DNA from: ZC4RG30 sp039917615
Lineage (GTDB): Bacteria > Pseudomonadota > Gammaproteobacteria > Steroidobacterales > Steroidobacteraceae
Length of the DNA stretch: 64,000 nucleotides
NCBI GenBank assembly: GCA_039917615.1
Contig: JBDSJD010000047.1
Coordinates: 42,748-106,747, forward strand
Direction: 5' to 3'
The stretch's first letter is position 1; each line of letters begins with the position of its first letter. Below, piece after piece: positions 34,988 to 43,461 of the stretch. A program made the translations under genes and the position numbers. A model generated the notes under the pieces. It did no database searches, had not been told where the DNA came from, and saw only the letters and a program-made list of their open reading frames with translations.

Positions 34988-35577
34988 TTGCGGCCTGCGG
35001 TATCCATTTCCCACACCGTGACGGGACAGCCGCGGCGCAGCCAGAAGCCGGCGCCAAGATGCCGGAATCGCTTCGACAGCTCACGCCGATACCAGGCGCC
35101 ACCGCGCAACGATACCGCAGGATCGGTGCGGGTCTGGTCGCAGTTTTCCTGCCAGTCTTCGCGCGTCAACACCCCGAAATACAAGAGGCCGCGGCACACC
35201 CGCGACAGGTTCGCGAGCGCGCGCTGGGTCTCGGCCGCTTTCAGGTATTGCAGCACGTCGTAGCAGATCACGAGGTCGTACTGCGTCCGGCGCGTGAAAT
35301 CCTGGATGCCGCCCTGGATCCAGCCGTAGCGTTCGCACAGGTATTCGCTGACCTCAAGCCCGGTGTAGACGCTGCGCGGCAGCGCCTTGCGCAGTGGCGC
35401 GCGCAGCAAACCCACGCCGCAGCCCGCGTCCAGGATGCTGCGCACCGGCAACCCCAGGTGATCCGCCATCCCCGCAATCAACCTGCCTCGGGCATTCATC
35501 TCGGCGCGATTGGTAACCGCAGTGCGGGCATTGAAGTAAAAACGCTGGTAATAGTCCCGGTCAAACTGCTCTTTCAT
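34984..35577 (-). CDS. SAM-dependent class I methyltransferase
   Basis: A 197-residue protein from the ATG at 35577 (an upstream TTG/ATG region to 35586 is possible). Motif I reads ILDAGCGVGLLRAPL, followed by YTGLEVSEYLCERYG (acidic residue binding the SAM ribose), and YDLVICYDVLQYL as motif IV. This is the Methyltransf_11/23 type acting on small molecules or unknown acceptors. It is the first gene of the overlapping four-gene set on the minus strand and diverges from rimO with only 15 bases between start codons, so promoters must lie inside the neighbouring coding regions. Confidence 0.85.
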   Translation of the reverse strand: MKEQFDRDYYQRFYFNARTAVTNRAEMNARGRLIAGMADHLGLPVRSILDAGCGVGLLRAPLRKALPRSVYTGLEVSEYLCERYGWIQGGIQDFTRRTQYDLVICYDVLQYLKAAETQRALANLSRVCRGLLYFGVLTREDWQENCDQTRTDPAVSLRGGAWYRRELSKRFRHLGAGFWLRRGCPVTVWEMDTAGRK

Positions 35578-35592
35578 CGCTAACATAGGCAG

Positions 35593-36909
35593 ATGCCTGC
35601 CTCTTCCCCTCGCGTCGGTTTCGTCAGCCTCGGCTGTCCCAAGGCATTGGTTGATTCAGAACGAATCCTGACGCAGTTGCGCATCCGTGGCTATGAAATT
35701 TCGCCTAGCTACGCAGACTCGGACCTCGTGGTCGTGAACACCTGCGGCTTCATCGACAGCGCCATCGACGAATCCCTCGACGCCATCGGCGAGGCGCTGG
35801 CAGCCAACGGCAAGGTCGTGGTCACCGGCTGCCTGGGCGCCAACCCGGGCCGAATTCTCGAGCGCCATCCGAAGGTGTTGGCCGTTACCGGTCCGCATGC
35901 CACTGAACAGGTGCTCGAGGCCGTGCACACGCACCTGCCGCGTCCGCACGATCCGCACACCGATCTGGTCCCGCCGCAGGGCATCCGTCTTACGCCGCGG
36001 CACTATGCCTACCTCAAGATTTCCGAAGGCTGCAACAATAAGTGCAGCTTCTGCATCATTCCATCGCTGCGCGGCAAGCTCGCGTCGCGGCCTCTCGATC
36101 AGGTGCTGGCCGAAGCGCAGCGGCTGGTGGCTGCCGGCGTCAAGGAACTACTGGTCATCTCGCAGGACACCAGCGCCTATGGCGTCGATCTGCGCTACGC
36201 GCCTGCTACGTTCGGCGGTCAGCAGTACGAAACCCGCTTTGTCGATCTGGCGCGGGCCTTGAGCACATTCGGCGTCTGGGTGCGCATGCACTACGTGTAT
36301 CCCTATCCGCATGTCGATGCCGTGCTGCCGTTGATGGCCGACGGCAAGTTGCTACCGTATCTCGACATCCCCTTCCAGCACGGCAGTCCCGCAGTGCTCA
36401 AGCGCATGAAGCGCCCAGCGCATGCCGAGAACACGCTCGATCGCATTCACGCCTGGCGCAAGGCTGTGCCCGAGCTCACTTTGCGCAGCAGTTTCATCGT
36501 CGGCTTTCCAGGCGAAACCGAGGCAGAATTCAGCGAAATGCTCGACTGGCTCGACAGCGCGCAACTGGATCGCGTCGGTTGTTTCAAGTATTCGCCCGTG
36601 GAAGGCGCCACGGCAAATGAACTGCCCGGCGCGGTCGATCCCGCCGTGATGGACGAGCGTTACGAGCGCTTCATGCAGAAGGCCGCCGCTATCTCCGAAG
36701 CCCGCCTCGCGACAAAACTCGGCGCGGAGATCACCGTGCTGGTCGACAGTATCGATGGCAGCAAGGCCATCGCGCGCACCGCCGGCGATGCACCGGAGAT
36801 CGATGGCGTGGTGAACGTGAAGAAAGCTAAATCGCTACGGCCCGGCGAGTTCGCTCGCGTGAAGATCACTGCCGCCGGCACCTACGATCTGGCCGCCGAA
36901 CCAGTCTGA
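35593..36909 (+). CDS. rimO: Ribosomal protein S12 methylthiotransferase
   Basis: A 438-residue radical-SAM enzyme that methylthiolates an Asp of ribosomal protein S12. The N-terminal UPF0004 domain (VGFVSLGCPKALVDSE) binds one Fe-S cluster through conserved Cys residues; the radical-SAM cluster motif CNNKCSFC uses Cys147, Cys151 and Cys154; the C-terminal TRAM domain ends VNVKKAKSLRPGEFARVKITAAGTYDL. VSLGCPKALVDSE and KISEGCNNKC distinguish RimO from MiaB. Length is normal. It is transcribed away from the methyltransferase-CobW operon. Confidence 0.95.
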   Translation: MPASSPRVGFVSLGCPKALVDSERILTQLRIRGYEISPSYADSDLVVVNTCGFIDSAIDESLDAIGEALAANGKVVVTGCLGANPGRILERHPKVLAVTGPHATEQVLEAVHTHLPRPHDPHTDLVPPQGIRLTPRHYAYLKISEGCNNKCSFCIIPSLRGKLASRPLDQVLAEAQRLVAAGVKELLVISQDTSAYGVDLRYAPATFGGQQYETRFVDLARALSTFGVWVRMHYVYPYPHVDAVLPLMADGKLLPYLDIPFQHGSPAVLKRMKRPAHAENTLDRIHAWRKAVPELTLRSSFIVGFPGETEAEFSEMLDWLDSAQLDRVGCFKYSPVEGATANELPGAVDPAVMDERYERFMQKAAAISEARLATKLGAEITVLVDSIDGSKAIARTAGDAPEIDGVVNVKKAKSLRPGEFARVKITAAGTYDLAAEPV

Positions 36910-37001
36910 AGATCCGACAACTCCAGGTTCAACTGCCGCGGCACGGCGACGCGGGGTCATGGGCCAACTGGTAGTTCGCCGGCTCGACGTCGATCGGTAC
37001 C

Positions 37002-38837
37002 CTATTCGACCGTCAGACTCTTCGCCAAATTGCGCGGCTGGTCCACATCGGTGCCGCGCAGAACCGCGACGTGATAGGCGAGGAGCTGCAACGGCAACGT
37101 GTAGACAATGGGCGACTGGAAGTAACTTACGTGCCGCGGCATGTGGATCACATGCACCCCGTCGCTGGCTTCGATGCCAGACTCCGGATCGGCAAATACA
37201 TACAGCTGACCACCACGGGCGCGCACCTCCATGAGGTTCGACTTGAGCTTTTCGAGCAGATCGTTGTTGGGCGCCACGGCGACGATCGGCATGTTCTCAT
37301 CGACCAGGGCCAATGGCCCGTGTTTGAGCTCGCCCGCGGCATAGGCTTCCGCGTGAATGTAGGATATTTCCTTGAGTTTCAGTGCGCCTTCCATCGCGAT
37401 GGGGTACAGCGCGCCGCGCCCCAGGAACAGCGCGTGGTTCTTTTCCACGAACCGCTCGGCCAGCTTGCTGATCACCGGATCCAGCGCCAGCGTCTTCTCG
37501 ATGGTGCCCGGCAGCTCCACCAGCCCGGTGACGAGGCTGCGTTCGCGCTCGGCATCCGCACCGTGCGTCTTGGCCAGTGCAATCACCAGCAGCGACAGCG
37601 CGGTGATTTGCGTGGTGAAAGCCTTCGTCGAAGCGACTCCGATCTCAGGACCCGCACGAGTCAGCATCACCAGATCCGATTCGCGCACCAGTGGACTTTC
37701 CGGCACGTTGCAGATGGCAAGCGTCGCGAGATACCCGCCTTGCTTCGCCAGGCGCAACGCCGCCAGAGTGTCTGCTGTCTCGCCCGACTGCGAAATGGTC
37801 ACGAACAGGGAATTCTTCGGCACCGCCGCGTTGCGGTAACGGAATTCGCTGGCGATTTCCACGCGACATGGAATGCGGCCGATCTGCTCGATGAAATATT
37901 GCGCCACGATTCCGGAGTGGTAACTCGTGCCACAGGCCACGATGCGCACGTATTCCACCTGCGGGAAAATCGCCGCGGCCTTCGGGCCAAACGCAGCTTC
38001 GAGCAGCCGGCCATTGGCCACCCGTTCCTGCAGCGTGTCGGCCACGGCGCGCGGCTGTTCGAAAATCTCCTTGAGCATGAAGTGCGGGTAAGGGCCCTTT
38101 TCTGCAGCTGCAGCTGAAAATTCGCTCTGCCGCACCTGCCGCTCCACACTGTTGCCCTCGGCGTCCAGGATGCGCACGCTGTTGCGCCGCACCTCGGCCA
38201 CATCACCCTCGTCCAGGAACTGGAACTGTCGCGTCACCGGCAGCAGTGCCGAGACATCCGAAGCCACGAAGTTTTCGTCCTTGCCGAGGCCGATCACCAC
38301 CGGACAACCCATGCGGGCGAGGATCAGCCGGTCAGGCTCGTTTTCACTCAGCACCACCAGCGCATAGGCGCCCTCGAGCTCGGCCACCGTTGCGCGCACC
38401 GCCTTGAACAGGTCGCCGATCGTCTGCAGGTGATGATGGATGCGATGCGCGATGACCTCCGTGTCCGTCTCGGATGTAAACACGTACCCGGCCGCCTGCA
38501 GCTCCTCACGCAACTCATCGTGGTTTTCGATGATGCCGTTGTGCACGATCGCAAGGCCATCGTAGGAAATATGCGGATGCGCATTGCGCTCACTGGGCAC
38601 CCCATGCGTAGCCCAGCGCGTATGTGCAATGCCGATGCGGCCTTCCACAGGAGTGCCTTCGAGCGCCTCCTGCAGCATCTTCACCTTGCCAACGGTTCGC
38701 AGGCGCTGGAGCTTGCCGGGGGCGCCAACCACCGCCAGGCCCGCGGAGTCATAACCACGATACTCAAGGCGCCTCAAGCCTTCGATCAGCACGGGAACAA
38801 TGTCACGCCCCGCGACGGCACCCACGATTCCACACAT
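37002..38837 (-). CDS. glmS: Glutamine-fructose-6-phosphate aminotransferase
   Basis: A 611-residue enzyme making glucosamine-6-phosphate for peptidoglycan and LPS. It starts MCGIVGAVAGRD, where Cys2 becomes the N-terminal nucleophile, so the ATG at 38837 is the correct start and not the upstream frame to 38882. The glutaminase domain shows HTRWATHGVPSERNAHPH and IIENHDELREEL; the two SIS isomerase domains show CGTSYHSGIVAQYF, SQSGETADTLAAL and the C-terminal DQPRNLAKSLTVE. It lies 96 bases downstream of glmU on the same strand, a common pairing. No glmS ribozyme or small-RNA site was recognised in the gap. Confidence 0.96.
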   Translation of the reverse strand: MCGIVGAVAGRDIVPVLIEGLRRLEYRGYDSAGLAVVGAPGKLQRLRTVGKVKMLQEALEGTPVEGRIGIAHTRWATHGVPSERNAHPHISYDGLAIVHNGIIENHDELREELQAAGYVFTSETDTEVIAHRIHHHLQTIGDLFKAVRATVAELEGAYALVVLSENEPDRLILARMGCPVVIGLGKDENFVASDVSALLPVTRQFQFLDEGDVAEVRRNSVRILDAEGNSVERQVRQSEFSAAAAEKGPYPHFMLKEIFEQPRAVADTLQERVANGRLLEAAFGPKAAAIFPQVEYVRIVACGTSYHSGIVAQYFIEQIGRIPCRVEIASEFRYRNAAVPKNSLFVTISQSGETADTLAALRLAKQGGYLATLAICNVPESPLVRESDLVMLTRAGPEIGVASTKAFTTQITALSLLVIALAKTHGADAERERSLVTGLVELPGTIEKTLALDPVISKLAERFVEKNHALFLGRGALYPIAMEGALKLKEISYIHAEAYAAGELKHGPLALVDENMPIVAVAPNNDLLEKLKSNLMEVRARGGQLYVFADPESGIEASDGVHVIHMPRHVSYFQSPIVYTLPLQLLAYHVAVLRGTDVDQPRNLAKSLTVE

Positions 38838-38933
38838 GCGCAGTCTTCTCCCGGCGGCGCACGCGGCCACCCCATTGCACATTGTGCCTGATCCTGCGTT
38901 CGCAGGGCTGCCTGGCGCCCCAGGGAAGTCTGG

Positions 38934-40337
38934 CTAACCCCGTCGCTTCACGGGCCGTTCCCAACCTTCGACAGTCGCCTGCCTTGCGCGCGCCACAGTC
39001 AGCTTGCCCGGCGGCGCGTCGCTGGTGATGGTGGATCCGGCTCCAATCGTGGCACTTGTGCCGATGACGACCGGCGCCACGAGCATGCTGCCCGATCCGA
39101 TGAAGGCGCCATCTTCAATCACCGTGCGTGACTTGTTGGCGCCGTCGTAGTTGCAGCAGATGGTGCCCGCCCCTACGTTCACGCCGGCGCCCACGGTGGC
39201 GTCGCCAAGGTAAGTCAAATGGTTGGCCTTGGAACCCTTGCCAATGCTGCTGTTCTTGACCTCGACAAAATTGCCGATATGCACGCCGTCTGCCAGCCGC
39301 GCACCCGGACGCAGGCGCGCGAATGGACCGATGCTGCAGCCGCTGCCCACCTCCGACTGCTCCAGCACACAGTGCGAAACCACATGCGTATCCGTACCCA
39401 CAGTCACATCGCGCAGCACGCAATGCGGGCCGATGCGCACGCGGTCACCCAGCACCACGCGGCCTTCAAACACCACGCCTGCGTCGATGAACACATCGCG
39501 CCCCAGCACAAGTTCTCCGCGCTGGTCAAACCGCTGCGGATCTACAAGCGTTGCGCCGGCACGCATCGCGGCCGCGGCGCGCTCACGGCGCAACACCGAC
39601 TCGAGCTCGGCGAGCTGCAGTTTGTCATTCACGCCCAGCACTTCAGATTCCGATGCCGCCACCAGCGGCCGCACCGCAACGCGGTCCTTCACCGCCATCG
39701 CCACGATATCTGTCAGGTAGAACTCGCCCTGCGCGTTGTTGCTGCGCAGGCGCTTGAGCCAGCGCCGCAGCAAGGGCGCGGCAACTGCCAGCACTCCCGT
39801 ATTGCCCTCGCGGATGCGTCTTTGCGCAGCCGAAGCATCCTTCTGTTCAACGATTGCCTTCACGCGGCCGCGGACGTCACGCAGCACGCGTCCGTAGCCG
39901 GTGGGATCGGCAAGCTTTACGGTCAGCAGTGCCAGCTGTCCGTCGCCGGCGAGCTGCAGCAACTCGCGCAAGGTGGCGGCTTTAAGCAGCGGCACGTCGC
40001 CATACAGAACCAGCACAAGATGATCGTCTGGAACAGACGGCATGGCCTGCATCACGGCGTGGCCGGTGCCTTTCTGTTCGGCCTGCAGCGCCCATTGAAG
40101 GCCGTCGGCGTCGAACGCAGCCTGCACCTGCTCGCCGCCATGACCAAAGACGACATGCAGACCGGCGGGCTGCAACGCGCGCGCAGTATCGACGACATGC
40201 CGCAGCAGCGGCTGGCCAGCCAGCGGCTGCAGCACCTTGGGCAGGTTCGAATTCATGCGTTTGCCCTGGCCCGCCGCCAGTACGACAACGCTGAGTGGCA
40301 TGCCAGCCTTGCCGGTTTTTTTTCTGCTCGTGTTCAT
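38934..40337 (-). CDS. glmU: Bifunctional GlmU (N-acetyltransferase / uridylyltransferase)
   Basis: A 467-residue enzyme making UDP-GlcNAc. The N-terminal pyrophosphorylase has VVVLAAGQGKRMNS and VLYGDVPLL; the C-terminal left-handed beta-helix has repeated hexapeptides (GDRVRIGPHCVLRDVTVG, GPFARLRPGARLADGVHIG) and the acetyltransferase signature NFVEVKNSSIGKGSKANHLTY. The ATG at 40337 overlaps the stop of the upstream VIT-like gene (ATGA), suggesting coupling; an internal ATG at 40301 (MPLSVVVLAAG) gives the classical N-terminus and has AAGG upstream. It lies upstream of glmS. Confidence 0.95.
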   Translation of the reverse strand: MNTSRKKTGKAGMPLSVVVLAAGQGKRMNSNLPKVLQPLAGQPLLRHVVDTARALQPAGLHVVFGHGGEQVQAAFDADGLQWALQAEQKGTGHAVMQAMPSVPDDHLVLVLYGDVPLLKAATLRELLQLAGDGQLALLTVKLADPTGYGRVLRDVRGRVKAIVEQKDASAAQRRIREGNTGVLAVAAPLLRRWLKRLRSNNAQGEFYLTDIVAMAVKDRVAVRPLVAASESEVLGVNDKLQLAELESVLRRERAAAAMRAGATLVDPQRFDQRGELVLGRDVFIDAGVVFEGRVVLGDRVRIGPHCVLRDVTVGTDTHVVSHCVLEQSEVGSGCSIGPFARLRPGARLADGVHIGNFVEVKNSSIGKGSKANHLTYLGDATVGAGVNVGAGTICCNYDGANKSRTVIEDGAFIGSGSMLVAPVVIGTSATIGAGSTITSDAPPGKLTVARARQATVEGWERPVKRRG

Positions 40338-41029
40338 GGGGTGCTTACGCCAAACAACCTGCCGATCAGCGCCGTCACGCCCATCGCCACGACTCCCCAG
40401 AACCCTACGCGAAGCGCCGCTGGCAGCATACGCGCGCCGCCCAGCTGCGCACTCAGCGCGCCCAGCGACACCAGCAATGCCAGCGATACGCCAAACGTCA
40501 CTGTTGATCTGTGTTCATCTGGCAACACGCCCACCAGCGCCAGCGGCACGGTGGCACCCAGCGCAAATGAAAGCGCGGAGGCCCCCGCGGCTACGCCGGG
40601 CCGCGCGCGGCTGAATTCCGTGATACCCAGTTCATCGCGCGCATGTGCCGCCAGCGCGTCGTGCGCAGTCATCTCCGTGGCAACACGCTCTGCCGTGTCG
40701 CGCGCCAGGCCACGCTGCACATAGATTCCGACCAGCTCGCGATGCTCGGCCTCCGGCGACACTTCCAGCTCCGCGCGTTCGCGCGCGAGATCCGCAAGTT
40801 CGCTGTCGGCCTGCGAGGACACGGACACGTACTCTCCCGCAGCCATCGACAGCGCTCCACCGACGAGGCCGGCAAGACCGGCCATGAACACCACCGAACT
40901 GCCCAGCTGTGCCGCTGCCATGCCCATGACCAGGCTCGCTGTGGAGATCAGGCCGTCGTTGGCGCCCAGTACGGCCGCGCGCAGCCAGCCCGTGCGACCC
41001 ACGCGATGAAACTCATGATGGGATTTCAT
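40334..41029 (-). CDS. VIT1/CCC1-family metal transporter
   Basis: A 231-residue membrane protein starting MKSHHEFHRVGRTGWLRAAV. It has the VIT/CCC1 pattern: LGANDGLISTASLVMGMAAA, a helix with GGALSMAAGEYVSVSSQADSE, a soluble middle (about 75-130), then three C-terminal hydrophobic segments. VIT proteins move ferrous iron or manganese across membranes. Its ATG overlaps the stop of the DUF3465 gene (TAATG at 41027-41031), and its stop overlaps the GlmU start, so DUF3465-VIT-glmU may be one transcript. A start at 41053 would overlap the upstream gene and is less likely. Confidence 0.88.
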   Translation of the reverse strand: MKSHHEFHRVGRTGWLRAAVLGANDGLISTASLVMGMAAAQLGSSVVFMAGLAGLVGGALSMAAGEYVSVSSQADSELADLARERAELEVSPEAEHRELVGIYVQRGLARDTAERVATEMTAHDALAAHARDELGITEFSRARPGVAAGASALSFALGATVPLALVGVLPDEHRSTVTFGVSLALLVSLGALSAQLGGARMLPAALRVGFWGVVAMGVTALIGRLFGVSTP

Positions 41030-41475
41030 TACTGGTATCGCCTTCCGCGCCACTCGATATAACCGGCCCGATGCCGACCTTGGGGGTCTTTATGCGTCCA
41101 ATGCATTACTCCACCTTTTTGATTCCATTCGTATTCGCCCAGCGCGGAGACGGTGTCGCCGGGCTTAAGCCCCTCCAGGCGCGCAGCCAAGTCTAGATTA
41201 TGTGCGATCAGCAGACTCACGCCTCGAGGAGTGCGGATAATGAAGCGTTGATGCGGCGATCCGTCGCGATCGTCCGTCAAAATGCGCTCAACTATCCCGG
41301 TCACAGTAAAAGTCTGGCCACTCCTGCGACTTTCATAAGCAAATTTGGCCGCATCTTCGGCTTGGGGCGGCTGAGCCGCAGCGGCATCCAGGCGGAAGCC
41401 GGACGGCCTCCCGCCGTAATCCCCGAGCAACAAACTCGTTACGAGCGCCGCCATCAGCAGCATCGCAAGACGCAT
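41029..41475 (-). CDS. DUF3465-family exported protein
   Basis: A 148-residue protein from the ATG at 41475. A hydrophobic N-terminal segment (MRLAMLLMAALVTSLLLGDYG) suggests a signal peptide or anchor. The DUF3465 core is visible: FTVTGIVERILTDDRDGSPHQRFIIR, VSLLIAHNLDLAARLEGLKPGD, VSALGEYEWNQKGGVMHWTHKDPQGRHRAGYIEW. This resembles an OB-fold. Function is not known. The stop overlaps the VIT-like ATG. The 177 bases upstream, to the HD-GYP-like gene, hold no further gene I can support. Confidence 0.8.
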   Translation of the reverse strand: MRLAMLLMAALVTSLLLGDYGGRPSGFRLDAAAAQPPQAEDAAKFAYESRRSGQTFTVTGIVERILTDDRDGSPHQRFIIRTPRGVSLLIAHNLDLAARLEGLKPGDTVSALGEYEWNQKGGVMHWTHKDPQGRHRAGYIEWRGRRYQ

Positions 41476-41652
41476 TTTCGATCCGCCCGGCACTACTTTT
41501 CCGGCCCAGCGGCTTTTCCCGTGTTGGAAACGCATTGGATGATGAATTCACAGGGATGGGTTCGGTGCAGGATTGTCGCATTACCACAGCGCTCGTCACT
41601 GTCATTCTTGCCGCCTGCGCGGCATCGCCAACGTGGCGCAACCTCCGGGTAA

Positions 41653-42948
41653 CTACGCGCCCGACGCCTGAGCCGCTTCGATACTTGCCGGCTCGGGTGG
41701 CGCGGCGCCACCCTGCGCACGGCGCCCGGTCTCGAACATGCGTGGCGGCAGATACGAGGTATCCAGCGCCCGCACCACGGATAGACCAGGACATTGCGTC
41801 AGGTCGAGCGCAATCCAGTCGCGCAATGCCGATCGATCCTCGTAGACCGCCACGATGGGTGAGGTGCGCGCGGCTTCATTGATGCGCGTGATGCGCGCAA
41901 TGCGTCCATCGGACAGCTGCACATAGGTTCCCACTGGATACACGAGCACCGCGGATGCGAGGTGACCGATGACTTCCGCGCCATAGATTTCACGACAGTG
42001 CTGGTGCAGATACGCCAGCGCCAGCAACGGTGAAGTGTCGTTGTTGCAGCGAATCAGGAACTCCCGCACAGCACCGAGAATCAACGCCAGCGGGTGAATG
42101 GCATCTCCCGCCAGTCGCTGTGGAAACCCGCTGCCATCAGGCCGCTCCCTGTGCTCCCGGACAATACGCACTACCTCGTCAGGGAAGCCGCTGCACTGTT
42201 GCATTATCGAAGCGCTGAGCAGCGGATAATTGCGGAACGCGGCGCTCTCGAACTCGCGGCGGGCCGGATCTTCGTCCAGCAGCTGCGGCGGCATGCGGGT
42301 CACACCAAGCAGATGGGTGGCGGCCGCCTGGGTGAGCGTGCGCAACCGCGCCTTATCCATTCCCATGCGTTTGCCGACCAGTGCAACCAGGCTGACGGCA
42401 TCGCAGGTCTGCAGCACATGCCGCTTGCTGGAATGTTTGGTGGCGGCAGACGCCAGCAGAGCCAGCGGCGTCGTACTGTTGTTGAGTATCGCCAGCAGGT
42501 AGTCAATGAATTCGTCCACCATGCTGGCGCCGGTGGCGTCGGCGGCGCTGAGCGCCGGCAACAGCGCCCGCGCCCTCTCAAAACTGACACGATCCCGGGC
42601 GGCGGCGGCGTCCAGCGATGTCCGCTGCGCCTTGATCCTGGCTGTCTCTGCCAGCTGTGCTGCCGCGACATCGACTTCGACCGCGGCGGCAGCTTCGGCT
42701 ACAACGCCTGTGTCCGGAGTGTCCTGCCCGGCTGCTGGATTGCCTGCAGCAGCTACCGAACGACCCCGGTCAACGAACATACGGGTCAGCTGCACTTCCC
42801 TGATGGTTGCGATCTCGCGCTCCGACGAAATCTGGAAACTGCGGCGCACGAATGGGTGATCAAGCCACCGATGGTTGATCTTGATGTAATGCCCGATCTG
42901 CAGCTGGTCAGCTTCGATCGGTTCCCAATTGCCCGTGTCTGTGGTCAT
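41653..42948 (-). CDS. DUF3391 plus degenerate HD-GYP protein
   Basis: A 431-residue protein. The N-terminal DUF3391 domain (about 10-65, IEADQLQIGHYIKINHRWLDHPF) normally precedes HD-GYP phosphodiesterases. Here the HD-GYP domain has lost key residues: where HDxGK is expected the sequence is HLLGV, and HHExxDGxGYP reads HRERPDGSGFP, so the catalytic HD pair and one metal His are gone. The C-terminal part (about 345-400) looks like a PilZ-like or beta domain (VGTYVQLSDGRIARITRIN). It probably binds rather than hydrolyses c-di-GMP or acts through protein contacts. The 257-base gap to dodecin holds the divergent promoters. Confidence 0.8.
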   Translation of the reverse strand: MTTDTGNWEPIEADQLQIGHYIKINHRWLDHPFVRRSFQISSEREIATIREVQLTRMFVDRGRSVAAAGNPAAGQDTPDTGVVAEAAAAVEVDVAAAQLAETARIKAQRTSLDAAAARDRVSFERARALLPALSAADATGASMVDEFIDYLLAILNNSTTPLALLASAATKHSSKRHVLQTCDAVSLVALVGKRMGMDKARLRTLTQAAATHLLGVTRMPPQLLDEDPARREFESAAFRNYPLLSASIMQQCSGFPDEVVRIVREHRERPDGSGFPQRLAGDAIHPLALILGAVREFLIRCNNDTSPLLALAYLHQHCREIYGAEVIGHLASAVLVYPVGTYVQLSDGRIARITRINEAARTSPIVAVYEDRSALRDWIALDLTQCPGLSVVRALDTSYLPPRMFETGRRAQGGAAPPEPASIEAAQASGA

Positions 42949-43066
42949 GTGAGCATGCCATTCCCGATCAGTTTGCCCGGCAATCCTACAAGTAGGGCTG
43001 AAACCAGAAGATGATCCGCATCCGGTTTCCGGGTGTGCACTGCGTCGCGTTTGCAGAAATTGCTTC

Positions 43067-43072
43067 TATAAT
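43067..43072 (+). promoter_or_regulatory. Possible -10 box for dodecin
   Basis: A perfect TATAAT sits 133 bases upstream of the dodecin ATG, within the gap that separates it from the divergent DUF3391 gene. No good -35 hexamer is found at 16-18 bases, so an activator may be needed, or the match may be fortuitous. Confidence 0.3.
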
Positions 43073-43205
43073 CGGGCCGTTCTCGAAAGGCGCCACCCGC
43101 ATCCAGCTGCGCGGTTCACTGCCGAGGCAGCGCTGAATTCGCTCATCAAACGGCAAATTCAGCAAATAGATTTACACGCATTCAAGTCCACGCAAGGAGA
43201 TCGAA

Positions 43206-43412
43206 ATGACCGTAGCGCGAATTACTGAAATCAAATCCAGCAGCAAGAAAAGCTTCGAAGATGCCGTTGAAGTTGGCGTGGCGCGCGCCAACAAGACGCT
43301 CAAGAACGTGCGCGGTGCCTGGGTCAAAGAGATGGAAGTCGAATGCGGCAAGGGTGGCAAGATCACCGAATACCGCGTGCTGCTGAAGGTCACTTTCGTA
43401 CTGAGTGACTGA
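43206..43412 (+). CDS. Dodecin family protein
   Basis: A 68-residue protein with the dodecin pattern: VARITEIKSSSKKSFEDAVEVGVARANKTLKNVRGAWVKEMEV. Dodecins assemble into hollow dodecamers that store flavins. The Trp in RGAWVKEM corresponds to the aromatic residue that sandwiches flavins (Trp36 region in halobacterial dodecin). AAGGAG lies 8 bases before the ATG. It is a single-gene unit, closed by the hairpin at 43420-43450. Confidence 0.92.
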   Translation: MTVARITEIKSSSKKSFEDAVEVGVARANKTLKNVRGAWVKEMEVECGKGGKITEYRVLLKVTFVLSD

Positions 43413-43419
43413 TATTCAA

Positions 43420-43450
43420 CACACGGGAGCGCGCATGGCGTTCCCGTGTG
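43420..43450. terminator. Hairpin between dodecin and the convergent aldo/keto reductase
   Basis: CACACGGGA (43420-43428) and TCCCGTGTG (43442-43450) are perfect 9-base complements around a 13-base loop. Lying between two converging genes, it probably acts as a bidirectional terminator, although no U-rich tail is present on either side. Confidence 0.5.
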
Positions 43451-43461
43451 CGCAGCGCGAC

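Noticed and set aside
38838..38933. Possible glmS ribozyme or riboswitch between glmU and glmS
   Set aside because: Only a short CCTGCG/CGCAGG hairpin is visible; the ribozyme core is not recognisable and is mainly known from Gram-positive bacteria.
39219..40724. 501-codon plus-strand frame opposite glmU and the VIT-like gene
   Set aside because: Low-complexity His/Arg content and overlap with two well-supported genes.
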